Shown in pieces: positions 24,275 through 39,400 of a stretch of 64,000 nucleotides of DNA. The notes under the pieces are model-generated. The model was given only the letters and a program-made list of their open reading frames with translations. It was not told the origin of the DNA and searched no databases. A program made the position numbers and the translations under genes. The stretch's first letter is position 1, and each line of letters opens with the position of its first letter. The DNA is from Balanoglossus misakiensis (lineage: Eukaryota; Hemichordata): the NCBI GenBank assembly GCA_040954595.2, contig CM082578.2:16368001-16432000 (forward strand). The letters run 5' to 3'.

Positions 24275-24480
24275 GAAAATCATCAGAAAATGACAATTTT
24301 TCGACTTTGCGGAATTTCAAAATTTGGTCATATACATGGATTCTAACTCAAACACACTCAAAAAATTACAAATTCTTGACTTCGGCACTTTTGGTCATTT
24401 TGGCATTTTCATGTTATAGCTCATGAAAATCATCAGAAAATGACAATTTTTCGACTTTGCGGAATTTCAAAATTTGGTCG
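24181..24480 (+). repeat. Exact 150-bp direct duplication at the junction of old and new satellite units
   Basis: The block beginning TATACATGGATTC at 24181 starts again at 24331 and runs without a visible difference. Each 150-bp copy joins one old-type unit to most of a new-type 87-bp unit. The duplication therefore spans the transition between the two repeat classes. Confidence 0.9.
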
Positions 24481-27400
24481 ATTTTTGAAAAAATCATGGG
24501 TTATAGCTCATGAAAATCATCAGAAAATGAGAATTTTTCGACTTTGCGGAATTTCAAAATTTGGTCGACTTTTGAAAAAAATCATGGGTTATAGCTCATG
24601 AAAATCATCAGAAAATGAGAATTTTTCGACTTTGCAGAATTTCAAAATTTGGTCGATTTTTGAAAAAATCATGGGTTATAGCTCATGAAAATCATCAGAA
24701 AATGAGAATTTTTCGACTTTGCGGAATTTCAAAATTTGGTCGATTTTTGAAAAAACCATGGGTTATAGCTCATGAAAATCATCAGAAAATGAGAATTTTT
24801 CGACTTTGCGGAATTTCAAAATTTGGTCGATTTTTGAAAAAACCATGGGTTATAGCTCATGAAAATCATCAGAAAATGAGAATTTTTCGACTTTGCGGAA
24901 TTTCAAAATTTGGTCGATTTTTGAAAAAACCATGGGTTATAGCTCATGAAAATCATCAGAAAATGAGAATTTTTCGACTTTGCGGAATTTCAAAATTTGG
25001 TCGATTTTTGAAAAAATCATGGGTTATAGCTCATGAAAATCATCAGAAAATGAGAATTTTTCGACTTTGCGGAATTTCAAAATTTGGTCGATTTTTGAAA
25101 AAACCATGGGTTATAGCTCATGAAAATCATCAGAAAATGAGAATTTTTCGACTTTGCGGAATTTCAAAATTTGGTCGATTTTTGAAAAAACCATGGGTTA
25201 TAGCTCATGAAAATCATCAGAAAATGAGAATTTTTCGACTTTGCGGAATTTCAAAATTTGGTCGATTTTTGAAAAAACCATGGGTTATAGCTCATGAAAA
25301 TCATCAGAAAATGAGAATTTTTCGACTTTGCGGAATTTCAAAATTTGGTCGATTTTTGAAAAAACCATGGGTTATAGCTCATGAAAATCATCAGAAAATG
25401 ACAATTTTTCGACTTTGCGGAATTTCAAAATTTGGTCGATTTTTGAAAAAATCATGGGTTATAGCTCATGAAAATCGTCAGAAAATGACAATTTTTCGAC
25501 TTTGCGGAATTTCAAAATTTGGTCGATTTTTGAAAAAATCATGGGTTATAGCTCATGAAAATCGTCAGAAAATGACAATTTTTCGACTTTGCGGAATTTC
25601 AAAATTTGGTCGATTTTTGAAAATATCATGGGTTATAGCTCATGAAAATCATCAGAAAATGACAATTTTTCGACTTTGCGGAATTTCAAAATTTGGTCGA
25701 TTTTTGAAAATATCATGGGTTATAGCTCATGAAAATCATCAGAAAATGACAATTTTTCGACTTTGCGGAATTTCAAAATTTGGTCGATTTTTGAAAAAAT
25801 CATGGGTTATAGCTCATGAAAATCATCAGAAAATGAGAATTTTTCGACTTTGCGGAATTTCAAAATTTGGTCGATTTTTGAAAAAATCATGGGTTATAGC
25901 TCATGAAAATCATCAGAAAATGACAATTTTTCGACTTTGCGGAATTTCAAAATTTGGTCGATTTTTGAAAAAATCATGGGTTATAGCTCATGAAAATCAT
26001 CAGAAAATGAGAATTTTTCGACTTTCCGGAATTTCAAAATTTGGTCGATTTTTGAAAAAATCATGGGTTATAGCTCATGAAAATCATCAGAAAATGAGAA
26101 TTTTTCGACTTTGCGGAATTTCAAAATTTGGTCGATTTTTGAAAAAACCATGGGTTATAGCTCATGAAAATCATCAGAAAATGAGAATTTTTCGACTTTG
26201 CGGAATTTCAAAATTTGGTCGATTTTTGAAAAAACCATGGGTTATAGCTCATGAAAATCATCAGAAAATGAGAATTTTTCGACTTTGCGGAATTTCAAAA
26301 TTTGGTCGATTTTTGAAAAAACCATGGGTTATAGCTCATGAAAATCATCAGAAAATGAGAATTTTTCGACTTTGCGGAATTTCAAAATTTGGTCGATTTT
26401 TGAAAAAACCATGGGTTATAGCTCATGAAAATCATCAGAAAATGACAATTTTTCGACTTTGCGGAATTTCAAAATTTGGTCGATTTTTGAAAAAATCATG
26501 GGTTATAGCCCATGAAAATCATCAGAAAATGACAATTTTTCGACTTTGCGGAATTTCAAAATTTGGTCGATTTTTGAAAAAATCATGGGTTATAGCTCAT
26601 GAAAATCATCAGAAAATGACAATTTTTCGACTTTGCGGAATTTCAAAATTTGGTCGATTTTTGAAAAAAATCATGGGTTATAGCTCATGAAAATCATCAG
26701 AAAATGACAATTTTTCGACTTTGCGGAATTTCAAAATTTGGTCGATTTTTGAAAAAATCATGGGTTATAGCTCATGAAAATCATCAGAAAATGACAATTT
26801 TTCGACTTTGCGGAATTTCAAAATTTGGTCGATTTTTGAAAAAATCATGGGTTATAGCTCATGAAAATCATCAGAAAATGACAATTTTTCGACTTTGCGG
26901 AATTTCAAAATTTGGTCGATTTTTGAAAAAACCATGGGTTATAGCTCATGAAAATCATCAGAAAATGAGAATTTTTCGACTTTGCGGAATTTCAAAATTT
27001 GGTCGATTTTTGAAAAAACCATGGGTTATAGCTCATGAAAATCATCAGAAAATGACAATTTTTCGACTTTGCGGAATTTCAAAATTTGGTCGATTTTTGA
27101 AAAAACCATGGGTTATAGCTCATGAAAATCATCAGAAAATGACAATTTTTCGACTTTGCGGAATTTCAAAATTTGGTCGATTTTTGAAAAAACCATGGGT
27201 TATAGCTCATGAAAATCATCAGAAAATGACAATTTTTCGACTTTGCGGAATTTCAAAATTTGGTCGATTTTTGAAAAAATCATGGGTTATAGCTCATGAA
27301 AATCATCAGAAAATGACAATTTTTCGACTTTGCGGAATTTCAAAATTTGGTCGATTTTTGAAAAAATCATGGGTTATAGCTCATGAAAATCATCAGAAAA

Positions 27401-30400
27401 TGAGAATTTTTCGACTTTGCGGAATTTCAAAATTTGGTCGATTTTTGAAAAAATCATGGGTTATAGCTCATGAAAATCATCAGAAAATGAGAATTTTTCG
27501 ACTTTGCGGAATTTCAAAATTTGGTCGATTTTTGAAAAAATCATGGGTTATAGCTCATGAAAATCATCAGAAAATGAGAATTTTTCGACTTTGCGGAATT
27601 TCAAAATTTGGTCGATTTTTGAAAAAATCATGGGTTATAGCTCATGAAAATCATCAGAAAATGACAATTTTTCGACTTTGCGGAATTTCAAAATTTGGTC
27701 GATTTTTGAAAAAATCATGGGTTATAGCTCATGAAAATCATCAGAAAATGACAATTTTTCGACTTTGCGGAATTTCAAAATTTGGTCGATTTTTGAAAAA
27801 ATCATGGGTTATAGCTCATGAAAATCATCAGAAAATGACAATTTTTCGACTTTGCGGAATTTCAAAATTTGGTCGATTTTTGAAAAAACCATGGGTTATA
27901 GCTCATGAAAATCATCAGAAAATGAGAATTTTTCGACTTTGCGGAATTTCAAAATTTGGTCGATTTTTGAAAAAACCATGGGTTATAGCTCATGAAAATC
28001 ATCAGAAAATGACAATTTTTCGACTTTGCGGAATTTCAAAATTTGGTCGATTTTTGAAAAAACCATGGGTTATAGCTCATGAAAATCATCAGAAAATGAG
28101 AATTTTTCGACTTTGCGGAATTTCAAAATTTGGTCGATTTTTGAAAAAACCATGGGTTATAGCTCATGAAAATCATCAGAAAATGAGAATTTTTCGACTT
28201 TGCGGAATTTCAAAATTTGGTCGATTTTTGAAAAAACCATGGGTTATAGCTCATGAAAATCATCAGAAAATGAGAATTTTTCGACTTTGCGGAATTTCAA
28301 AATTTGGTCGATTTTTGAAAAAACCATGGGTTATAGCTCATGAAAATCATCAGAAAATGAGAATTTTTCGACTTTGCGGAATTTCAAAATTTGGTCGATT
28401 TTTGAAAAAACCATGGGTTATAGCTCATGAAAATCATCAGAAAATGACAATTTTTCGACTTTGCGGAATTTCAAAATTTGGTCGATTTTTGAAAAAACCA
28501 TGGGTTATAGCTCATGAAAATCATCAGAAAATGACAATTTTTCGACTTTGCGGAATTTCAAAATTTGGTCGATTTTTGAAAAAATCATGGGTTATAGCTC
28601 ATGAAAATCATCAGAAAATGACAATTTTTCGACTTTGCGGAATTTCAAAATTTGGTCGATTTTTGAAAAAATCATGGGTTATAGCTCATGAAAATCATCA
28701 GAAAATGAGAATTTTTCGACTTTGCGGAATTTCAAAATTTGGTCGATTTTTGAAAAAATCATGGGTTATAGCTCATGAAAATCATCAGAAAATGAGAATT
28801 TTTCGACTTTGCGGAATTTCAAAATTTGGTCGATTTTTGAAAAAATCATGGGTTATAGCTCATGAAAATCATCAGAAAATGACAATTTTTCGACTTTGCG
28901 GAATTTCAAAATTTGGTCGATTTTTGAAAAAATCATGGGTTATAGCTCATGAAAATCATCAGAAAATGACAATTTTTCGACTTTGCGGAATTTCAAAATT
29001 TGGTCGATTTTTGAAAAAATCATGGGTTATAGCTCATGAAAATCATCAGAAAATGACAATTTTTCGACTTTGCGGAATTTCAAAATTTGGTCGATTTTTG
29101 AAAAAATCATGGGTTATAGCTCATGAAAATCATCAGAAAATGACAATTTTTCGACTTTGCGGAATTTCAAAATTTGGTCGATTTTTGAAAAAACCATGGG
29201 TTATAGCTCATGAAAATCATCAGAAAATGAGAATTTTTCGACTTTGCGGAATTTCAAAATTTGGTCGATTTTTGAAAAAATCATGGGTTATAGCTCATGA
29301 AAATCATCAGAAAATGACAATTTTTCGACTTTGCGGAATTTCAAAATTTGGTCGATTTTTGAAAAAATCATGGGTTATAGCTCATGAAAATCATCAGAAA
29401 ATGACAATTTTTCGACTTTGCGGAATTTCAAAATTTGGTCGATTTTTGAAAAAATCATGGGTTATAGCTCATGAAAATCATCAGAAAATGACAATTTTTC
29501 GACTTTGCGGAATTTCAAAATTTGGTCGATTTTTGAAAAAACCATGGGTTATAGCTCATGAAAATCATCAGAAAATGACAATTTTTCGACTTTGCGGAAT
29601 TTCAAAATTTGGTCGATTTTTGAAAAAACCATGGGTTATAGCTCATGAAAATCATCAGAAAATGACAATTTTTCGACTTTGCGGAATTTCAAAATTTGGT
29701 CGATTTTGAAAAAATCATGGGTTATATCTCATGAAAATCATCAGAAAATGACAATTTTTCGACTTTGCGGAATTTCAAAATTTGGTCGATTTTTGAAAAA
29801 ATCATGGGTTATAGCTCATGAAAATCATCAGAAAATGAGAATTTTTCGACTTTGCGGAATTTCAAAATTTGGTCGATTTTTGAAAAAATCATGGGTTATA
29901 GCTTATGAAAATCATCAGAAAATGACAATTTTTCGACTTTGCGGAATTTCAAAATTTGGTCGATTTTTGAAAAAATCATGGGTTATAGCTCATGAAAATC
30001 ATCAGAAAATGACAATTTTTCGACTTTGCGCAATTTCAAAATTTGGTCGATTTTTGAAAAAACCATGGGTTATAGCTCATGAAAATCATCAGAAAATGAC
30101 AATTTTTCGACTTTGCGCAATTTCAAAATTTGGTCGATTTTTGAAAAAACCATGGGTTATAGCTCATGAAAATCATCAGAAAATGACAATTTTTCGACTT
30201 TGCGGAATTTCAAAATTTGGTCGATTTTTGAAAAAATCATGGGTTATAGCTCATGAAAATCATCAGAAAATGACAATTTTTCGACTTTGCGGAATTTCAA
30301 AATTTGGTCGATTTTTGAAAAAATCATGGGTTATAGCTCATGAAAATCATCAGAAAATGACAATTTTTCGACTTTGCGGAATTTCAAAATTTGGTCGATT

Positions 30401-33400
30401 TTTGAAAAAATCATGGGTTATAGCTCATGAAAATCATCAGAAAATGACAATTTTTCGACTTTGCGGAATTTCAAAATTTGGTCGATTTTTGAAAAAACCA
30501 TGGGTTATAGCTCATGAAAATCATCAGAAAATGAGAATTTTTCGACTTTGCGGAATTTCAAAATTTGGTCGATTTTTGAAAAAACCATGGGTTATAGCTC
30601 ATGAAAATCATCAGAAAATGAGAATTTTTCGACTTTGCGGAATTTCAAAATTTGGTCGATTTTTGAAAAAACCATGGGTTATAGCTCATGAAAATCATCA
30701 GAAAATGAGAATTTTTCGACTTTGCGGAATTTCAAAATTTGGTCGATTTTTGAAAAAACCATGGGTTATAGCTCATGAAAATCATCAGAAAATGAGAATT
30801 TTTCGACTTTGCGGAATTTCAAAATTTGGTCGATTTTTGAAAAAACCATGGGTTATAGCTCATGAAAATCATCAGAAAATGAGAATTTTTCGACTTTGCG
30901 GAATTTCAAAATTTGGTCGATTTTTGAAAAAACCATGGGTTATAGCTCATGAAAATCATCAGAAAATGAGAATTTTTCGACTTTGCGGAATTTCAAAATT
31001 TGGTCGATTTTTGAAAAAACCATGGGTTATAGCTCATGAAAATCATCAGAAAATGAGAATTTTTCGACTTTGCGGAATTTCAAAATTTGGTCGATTTTTG
31101 AAAAAATCATGGGTTATAGCTCATGAAAATCATCAGAAAATGAGAATTTTTCGACTTTGCGGAATTTCAAAATTTGGTCGATTTTTGAAAAAACCATGGG
31201 TTATAGCTCATGAAAATCATCAGAAAATGAGAATTTTTCGACTTTGCGGAATTTCAAAATTTGGTCGATTTTTGAAAAAACCATGGGTTATAGCTCATGA
31301 AAATCATCAGAAAATGACAATTTTTCGACTTTGCGGAATTTCAAAATTTGGTCGATTTTTGAAAAAACCATGGGTTATAGCTCATGAAAATCATCAGAAA
31401 ATGACAATTTTTCGACTTTGCGGAATTTCAAAATTTGGTCGATTTTTGAAAAAATCATGGGTTATAGCTCATGAAAATCATCAGAAAATGACAATTTTTC
31501 GACTTTGCGGAATTTCAAAATTTGGTCGATTTTTGAAAAAACCATGGGTTATAGCTCATGAAAATCATCAGAAAATGAGAATTTTTCGACTTTGCGGAAT
31601 TTCAAAATTTGGTCGATTTTTGAAAAAACCATGGGTTATAGCTCATGAAAATCATCAGAAAATGAGAATTTTTCGACTTTGCGGAATTTCAAAATTTGGT
31701 CGATTTTTGAAAAAACCATGGGTTATAGCTCATGAAAATCATCAGAAAATGAGAATTTTTCGACTTTGCGGAATTTCAAAATTTGGTCGATTTTTGAAAA
31801 AACCATGGGTTATAGCTCATGAAAATCATCAGAAAATGAGAATTTTTCGACTTTGCGGAATTTCAAAATTTGGTCGATTTTTGAAAAAACCATGGGTTAT
31901 AGCTCATGAAAATCATCAGAAAATGAGAATTTTTCGACTTTGCGGAATTTCAAAATTTGGTCGATTTTTGAAAAAATCATGGGTTATAGCTCATGAAAAT
32001 CATCAGAAAATGAGAATTTTTCGACTTTGCGGAATTTCAAAATTTGGTCGATTTTTGAAAAAATCATGGGTTATAGCTCATGAAAATCATCAGAAAATGA
32101 GAATTTTTCGACTTTGCGGAATTTCAAAATTTGGTCGATTTTTGAAAAAACCATGGGTTATAGCTCATGAAAATCATCAGAAAATGACAATTTTTCGACT
32201 TTGCGGAATTTCAAAATTTGGTCGATTTTTGAAAAAACCATGGGTTATAGCTCATGAAAATCATCAGAAAATGACAATTTTTCGACTTTGCGGAATTTCA
32301 AAATTTGGTCGATTTTTGAAAAAACCATGGGTTATAGCTCATGAAAATCATCAGAAAATGACAATTTTTCGACTTTGCGGAATTTCAAAATTTGGTCGAT
32401 TTTTGAAAAAATCATGGGTTATAGCTCATGAAAATCATCAGAAAATGACAATTTTTCGACTTTGCGGAATTTCAAAATTTGGTCGATTTTTGAAAAAATC
32501 ATGGGTTATAGCTCATGAAAATCATCAGAAAATGACAATTTTTCGACTTTGCGGAATTTCAAAATTTGGTCGATTTTTGAAAAAATCATGGGTTATAGCT
32601 CATGAAAATCATCAGAAAATGACAATTTTTCGACTTTGCGGAATTTCAAAATTTGGTCGATTTTTGAAAAAATCATGGGTTATAGCTCATGAAAATCATC
32701 AGAAAATGACAATTTTTCGACTTTGCGGAATTTCAAAATTTGGTCGATTTTTGAAAAAATCATGGGTTATATATAGCTCATGAAAATCATCAGAAAATGA
32801 CAATTTTTCGACTTTGCGGAATTTCAAAATTTGGTCGATTTTTGAAAAAACCATGGGTTATAGCTCATGAAAATCATCAGAAAATGAGAATTTTTCGACT
32901 TTGCGGAATTTCAAAATTTGGTCGATTTTTGAAAAAACCATGGGTTATAGCTCATGAAAATCATCAGAAAATGAGAATTTTTCGACTTTGCGGAATTTCA
33001 AAATTTGGTCGATTTTTGAAAAAACCATGGGTTATAGCTCATGAAAATCATCAGAAAATGACAATTTTTCGACTTTGCGGAATTTCAAAATTTGGTCGAT
33101 TTTTGAAAAAATCATGGGTTATTCAAAATTTGGTCGATTTTTGAAAAAACCATGGGTTATAGCTCATGAAAATCATCAGAAAATGACAATTTTTCGACTT
33201 TGCGGAATTTCAAAATTTGGTCGATTTTTGAAAAAACCATGGGTTATAGCTCATGAAAATCATCAGAAAATGAGAATTTTTCGACTTTGCGGAATTTCAA
33301 AATTTGGTCGATTTTTGAAAAAACCATGGGTTATAGCTCATGAAAATCATCAGAAAATGACAATTTTTCGACTTTGCGGAATTTCAAAATTTGGTCGATT

Positions 33401-36400
33401 TTTGAAAAAATCATGGGTTATAGCTCATGAAAATCATCAGAAAATGACAATTTTTCGACTTTGCGGAATTTCAAAATTTGGTCGATTTTTGAAAAAATCA
33501 TGGGTTATAGCTCATGAAAATCATCAGAAAATGAGAATTTTTCGACTTTGCGGAATTTCAAAATGTGGTCGATTTTTGAAAAAATCATGGGTTATATATA
33601 GCTCATGAAAATCATCAGAAAATGACAATTTTTCGACTTTGCGGAATTTCAAAATTTGGTCGATTTTTGAAAAAACCATGGGTTATAGCTCATGAAAATC
33701 ATCAGAAAATGAGAATTTTTCGACTTTGCGGAATTTCAAAATTTGGTCGATTTTTGAAAAAATCATGGCTTATAGCTCATGAAAATCATCAGAAAATGAG
33801 AATTTTTCGACTTTGCGGAATTTCAAAATTTGGTCGATTTTTGAAAAAACCATGGGTTATAGCTCATGAAAATCATCAGAAAATGAGAATTTTTCGACTT
33901 TGCGGAATTTCAAAATTTGGTCGATTTTTGAAAAAATCATGGGTTATAGCTCATGAAAATCATCAGAAAATGACAATTTTTCGACTTTGCGGAATTTCAA
34001 AATTTGGTCGATTTTTGAAAAAATCATGGGTTATAGCTCATGAAAATCATCAGAAAATGAGAATTTTTCGACTTTGCGGAATTTCAAAATTTGGTCGATT
34101 TTGAAAAAATCATGGGTTATAGCTCATGAAAATCATCAGAAAATGAGAATTTTTCGACTTTGCGGAATTTCAAAATTTGGTCGATTTTTGAAAAAATCAT
34201 GGGTTATAGCTCATGAAAATCATCAGAAAATGAGAATTTTTCGACTTTGCGGAATTTCAAAATTTGGTCGATTTTTGAAAAAAATCATGGGTTATAGCTC
34301 ATGAAAATCATCAGAAAATGAGAATTTTTCGACTTTGCGGAATTTCAAAATTTGGTCGATTTTTGAAAAAATCATGGGTTATAGCTCATGAAAATCATCA
34401 GAAAATGAGAATTTTTCGACTTTGCGGAATTTCAAAATTTGGTCGATTTTTGAAAAAATCATGGGTTATAGCTCATGAAAATCATCGGAAAATGACAATT
34501 TTTCGACTTTGCGGAATTTCAGAATTTGGTCGATTTTTAAAAAAATCATGGGTTATAGCTCATGAAAATCATCAGAAAATGACAATTTTTCGACTTTGCG
34601 GAATTTCAAAATTTGGTCGATTTTTGAAAAAATCATGGGTTATAGCTCATGTAAATCATCAGAAAATGACAATTTTTCGACTTTGCGGAATTTCAAAATT
34701 TGGTCGATTTTTGAAAAAATCATGGGTTATATATAGCTCATGAAAATCATCAGAAAATGACAATTTTTCGACTTTGCGGAATTTCAAAATTTGGTCGATT
34801 TTTGAAAAAACCATGGGTTATAGCTCATGAAAATCATCAGAAAATGAGAATTTTTCGACTTTGCGGAATTTCAAAATTTGGTCGATTTTTGAAAAAATCA
34901 TGGCTTATAGCTCATGAAAATCATCAGAAAATGAGAATTTTTCGACTTTGCGGAATTTCAAAATTTGGTCGATTTTTGAAAAAACCATGGGTTATAGCTC
35001 ATGAAAATCATCAGAAAATGAGAATTTTTCGACTTTGCGGAATTTCAAAATTTGGTCGATTTTTGAAAAAATCATGGGTTATAGCTCATGAAAATCATCA
35101 GAAAATGAGAATTTTTCGACTTTGCGGAATTTCAAAATTTGGTCGATTTTTGAAAAAATCATGGGTTATAGCTCATGAAAATCATCAGAAAATGAGAATT
35201 TTTCGACTTTGCGGAATTTCAAAATTTGGTCGATTTTTGAAAAAATCATGGGTTATAGCTCATGAAAATCATCAGAAAATGAGAATTTTTCGACTTTGCG
35301 GAATTTCAAAATTTGGTCGATTTTTGAAAAAATCATGGGTTATAGCTCATGAAAATCATCAGAAAATGAGAATTTTTCGACTTTGCGGATATTCAAAATT
35401 TGGTCGATTTTTGAAAAAAACATGGGTTATAGCTCATGAAAATCATCAGAAAATGACAATTTTTCGACTTTGCGGAATTTCAAAATTTGGTCGATTTTTG
35501 AAAAAATCATGGGTTATAGCTCATGAAAATCATCAGAAAATGAGAATTTTTCGACTTTGCGGAATTTCAAAATTTGGTCGATTTTTGAAAAAATCATGGG
35601 TTATAGCTCATGAAAATCATCAGAAAATGAGAATTTTTCGACTTTGCGGAATTTCAAAATTTGGTCGATTTTTGAAAAAAAACATGGGTTATAGCTCATG
35701 AAAATCATCAGAAAATGACAATTTTTCGACTTTGCGGAATTTCAAAATTTGGTCGATTTTTGAAAAAATCATGGGTTATAGCTCATGAAAATCATCAGAA
35801 AATGACAATTTTTCGACTTTGCGGAATTTCAAAATTTGGTCGATTTTTGAAAAAATCATGGGTTATAGCTCATGAAAATCATCAGAAAATGAGAATTTTT
35901 CGACTTTGCGGAATTTCAAAATTTGGTCGATTTTTGAAAAAATCATGGGTTATAGCTCATGAAAATCATCAGAAAATGAGAATTTTTCGACTTTGCGGAA
36001 TTTCAAAATTTGGTCGATTTTTGAAAAAATCATGGGTTATAGCTCATGAAAATCATCAGAAAATGAGAATTTTTCGACTTTGCGGAATTTCAAAATTTGG
36101 TCGATTTTTGAAAAAATCATGGGTTATAGCTCATGAAAATCATCAGAAAATGAGAATTTTTCGACTTTGCGGAATTTCAAAATTTGGTCGATTTTTGAAA
36201 AAATCATGGGTTATAGCTCATGAAAATCATCAGAAAATGAGAATTTTTCGACTTTGCGGAATTTCAAAATTTGGTCGATTTTTGAAAAAATCATGGGTTA
36301 TAGCTCATGAAAATCATCAGAAAATGAGAATTTTTCGACTTTGCGGAATTTCAAAATTTGGTCGATTTTTGAAAAAATCATGGGTTATAGCTCATGAAAA

Positions 36401-39400
36401 TCATCAGAAAATGAGAATTTTTCGACTTTGCGGAATTTCAAAATTTGGTCGATTTTTGAAAAAATCATGGGTTATAGCTCATGAAAATCATCAGAAAATG
36501 AGAATTTTTCGACTTTGCGGAATTTCAAAATTTGGTCGATTTTTGAAAAAATCATGGGTTATAGCTCATGAAAATCATCAGAAAATGAGAATTTTTCGAC
36601 TTTGCGGAATTTCAAAATTTGGTCGATTTTTGAAAAAATCATGGGTTATAGCTCATGAAAATCATCAGAAAATGAGAATTTTTCGACTTTGCGGAATTTC
36701 AAAATTTGGTCGATTTTTGAAAAAAATCATGGGTTATAGCTCATGAAAATCATCAGAAAATGAGAATTTTTCGACTTTGCGGAATTTCAAAATTTGGTCG
36801 ATTTTTGAAAAAATCATGGGTTATAGCTCATGAAAATCATCAGAAAATGAGAATTTTTCGACTTTGCGGAATTTCAAAATTTGGTCGATTTTTGAAAAAA
36901 TCATGGGTTATAGCTCATGAAAATCATCAGAAAATGAGAATTTTTCGACTTTGCGGAATTTCAAAATTTGGTCGATTTTTGAAAAAATCATGGGTTATAG
37001 CTCATGAAAATCATCAGAAAATGAGAATTTTTCGACTTTGCGGAATTTCAAAATTTGGTCGATTTTTGAAAAAATCATGGGTTATAGCTCATGAAAATCA
37101 TCAGAAAATGAGAATTTTTCGACTTTGCGGAATTTCAAAATTTGGTCGATTTTTGAAAAAATCTTGGGTTATAGCTCATGAAAATCATCAGAAAATGAGA
37201 ATTTTTCGACTTTGCGGAATTTCAAAATTTGGTCGATTTTTGAAAAAATCATGGGTTATAGCTCATGAAAATCATCGGAAAATGAGAATTTTTCGACTTT
37301 GCGGAATTTCAAAATTTGGTCGATTTTTGAAAAAAATCATGGGTTATAGCTCATGAAAATCATCGGAAAATGACAATTTTTCGACTTTGCGGAATTTCAA
37401 AATTTGGTCGATTTTTAAAAAAATCATGGGTTATAGCTCATGAAAATCATCAGAAAATGACAATTTTTCGACTTTGCGGAATTTCAAAATTTGGTCGATT
37501 TTTGAAAAAAATCATGGGTTATAGCTCATGAAAATCATCAGAAAATGACAATTTTTCGACTTTGCGGAATTTCAAAATTTGGTCGATTTTTGAAAAAAAT
37601 CATGGGTTATAGCTCATGAAAATCATCAGAAAATGACAATTTTTCGACTTTGCGGAATTTCAAAATTTGGTCGATTTTTGAAAAAATCATGGGTTATAGC
37701 TCATGAAAATCATCAGAAAATGAGAATTTTTCGACTTTGCGGAATTTCAAAATTTGGTCGATTTTTGAAAAAATCATGGGTTATAGCTCATGAAAATCAT
37801 CAGAAAATGAGAATTTTTCGACTTTGCGGAATTTCAAAATTTGGTCGATTTTTGAAAAAATCATGGGTTATAGCTCATGAAAATCATCAGAAAATGAGAA
37901 TTTTTCGACTTTGCGGAATTTCAAAATTTGGTCGATTTTTGAAAAAATCATGGGTTATAGCTCATGAAAATCATCAGAAAATGAGAATTTTTCGACTTTG
38001 CGGAATTTCAAAATTTGGTCGATTTTTGAAAAAATCATGGGTTATAGCTCATGAAAATCATCAGAAAATGAGAATTTTTCGACTTTGCGGAATTTCAAAA
38101 TTTGGTCGATTTTTGAAAAAATCATGGGTTATAGCTCATGAAAATCATCAGAAAATGAGAATTTTTCGACTTTGCGGAATTTCAAAATTTGGTCGATTTT
38201 TGAAAAAATCATGGGTTATAGCTCATGAAAATCATCAGAAAATGAGAATTTTTCGACTTTGCGGAATTTCAAAATTTGGTCGATTTTTGAAAAAATCATG
38301 GGTTATAGCTCATGAAAATCATCAGAAAATGAGAATTTTTCGACTTTGCGGAATTTCAAAATTTGGTCGATTTTTGAAAAAATCATGGGTTATAGCTCAT
38401 GAAAATCATCAGAAAATGAGAATTTTTCGACTTTGCGGAATTTCAAAATTTGGTCGATTTTTGAAAAAATCTTGGGTTATAGCTCATGAAAATCATCAGA
38501 AAATGAGAATTTTTCGACTTTGCGGAATTTCAAAATTTGGTCGATTTTTGAAAAAATCATGGGTTATAGCTCATGAAAATCATCGGAAAATGAGATTTTT
38601 CGACTTTGCGGAATTTCAAAATTTGGTCGATTTTTGAAAAAAATCATGGGTTATAGCTCATGAAAATCATCGGAAAATGAGAATTTTTCGACTTTGCGGA
38701 ATTTCAAAATTTGGTCGATTTTTAAAAAAATCATGGGTTATAGCTCATGAAAATCATCAGAAAATGACAATTTTTCGACTTTGCGGAATTTCAAAATTTG
38801 GTCGATTTTTGAAAAAAATCATGGGTTATAGCTCATGAAAATCATCAGAAAATGACAATTTTTCGACTTTGCGGAATTTCAAAATTTGGTCGATTTTTGA
38901 AAAAAATCATGGGTTATAGCTCATGAAAATCATCAGAAAATGACAATTTTTCGACTTTGCGGAATTTCAAAATTTGGTCGATTTTTGAAAAAAATCATTG
39001 GTTATAGCTCATGAAAATCATCAGAAAATGAGAATTTTTCGACTTTGCGGAATTTCAAAATTTGGTCGATTTTTGAAAAAATCATGGGTTATAGCTCATG
39101 AAAATCATCAGAAAATGAGAATTTTTCGACTTTGCGGAATTTCAAAATTTGGTCGATTTTTGAAAAAATCATGGGTTATAGCTCATGAAAATCATCAGAA
39201 AATGAGAATTTTTCGACTTTGCGGAATTTCAAAATTTGGTCGATTTTTGAAAAAATCATGGGTTATAGCTCATGAAAATCATCAGAAAATGAGAATTTTT
39301 CGACTTTGCGGAATTTCAAAATTTGGTCGATTTTTGAAAAAATCATGGGTTATAGCTCATGAAAATCATCAGAAAATGAGAATTTTTCGACTTTGCGGAA

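Noticed and set aside
24615-32783. ORFs of 691, 1,001 and 1,034 codons as giant repetitive proteins
   Set aside because: They are the open frame of the 87-bp satellite. Variation hits non-silent sites, indels break the frame often, and starts and ends depend only on those indels.
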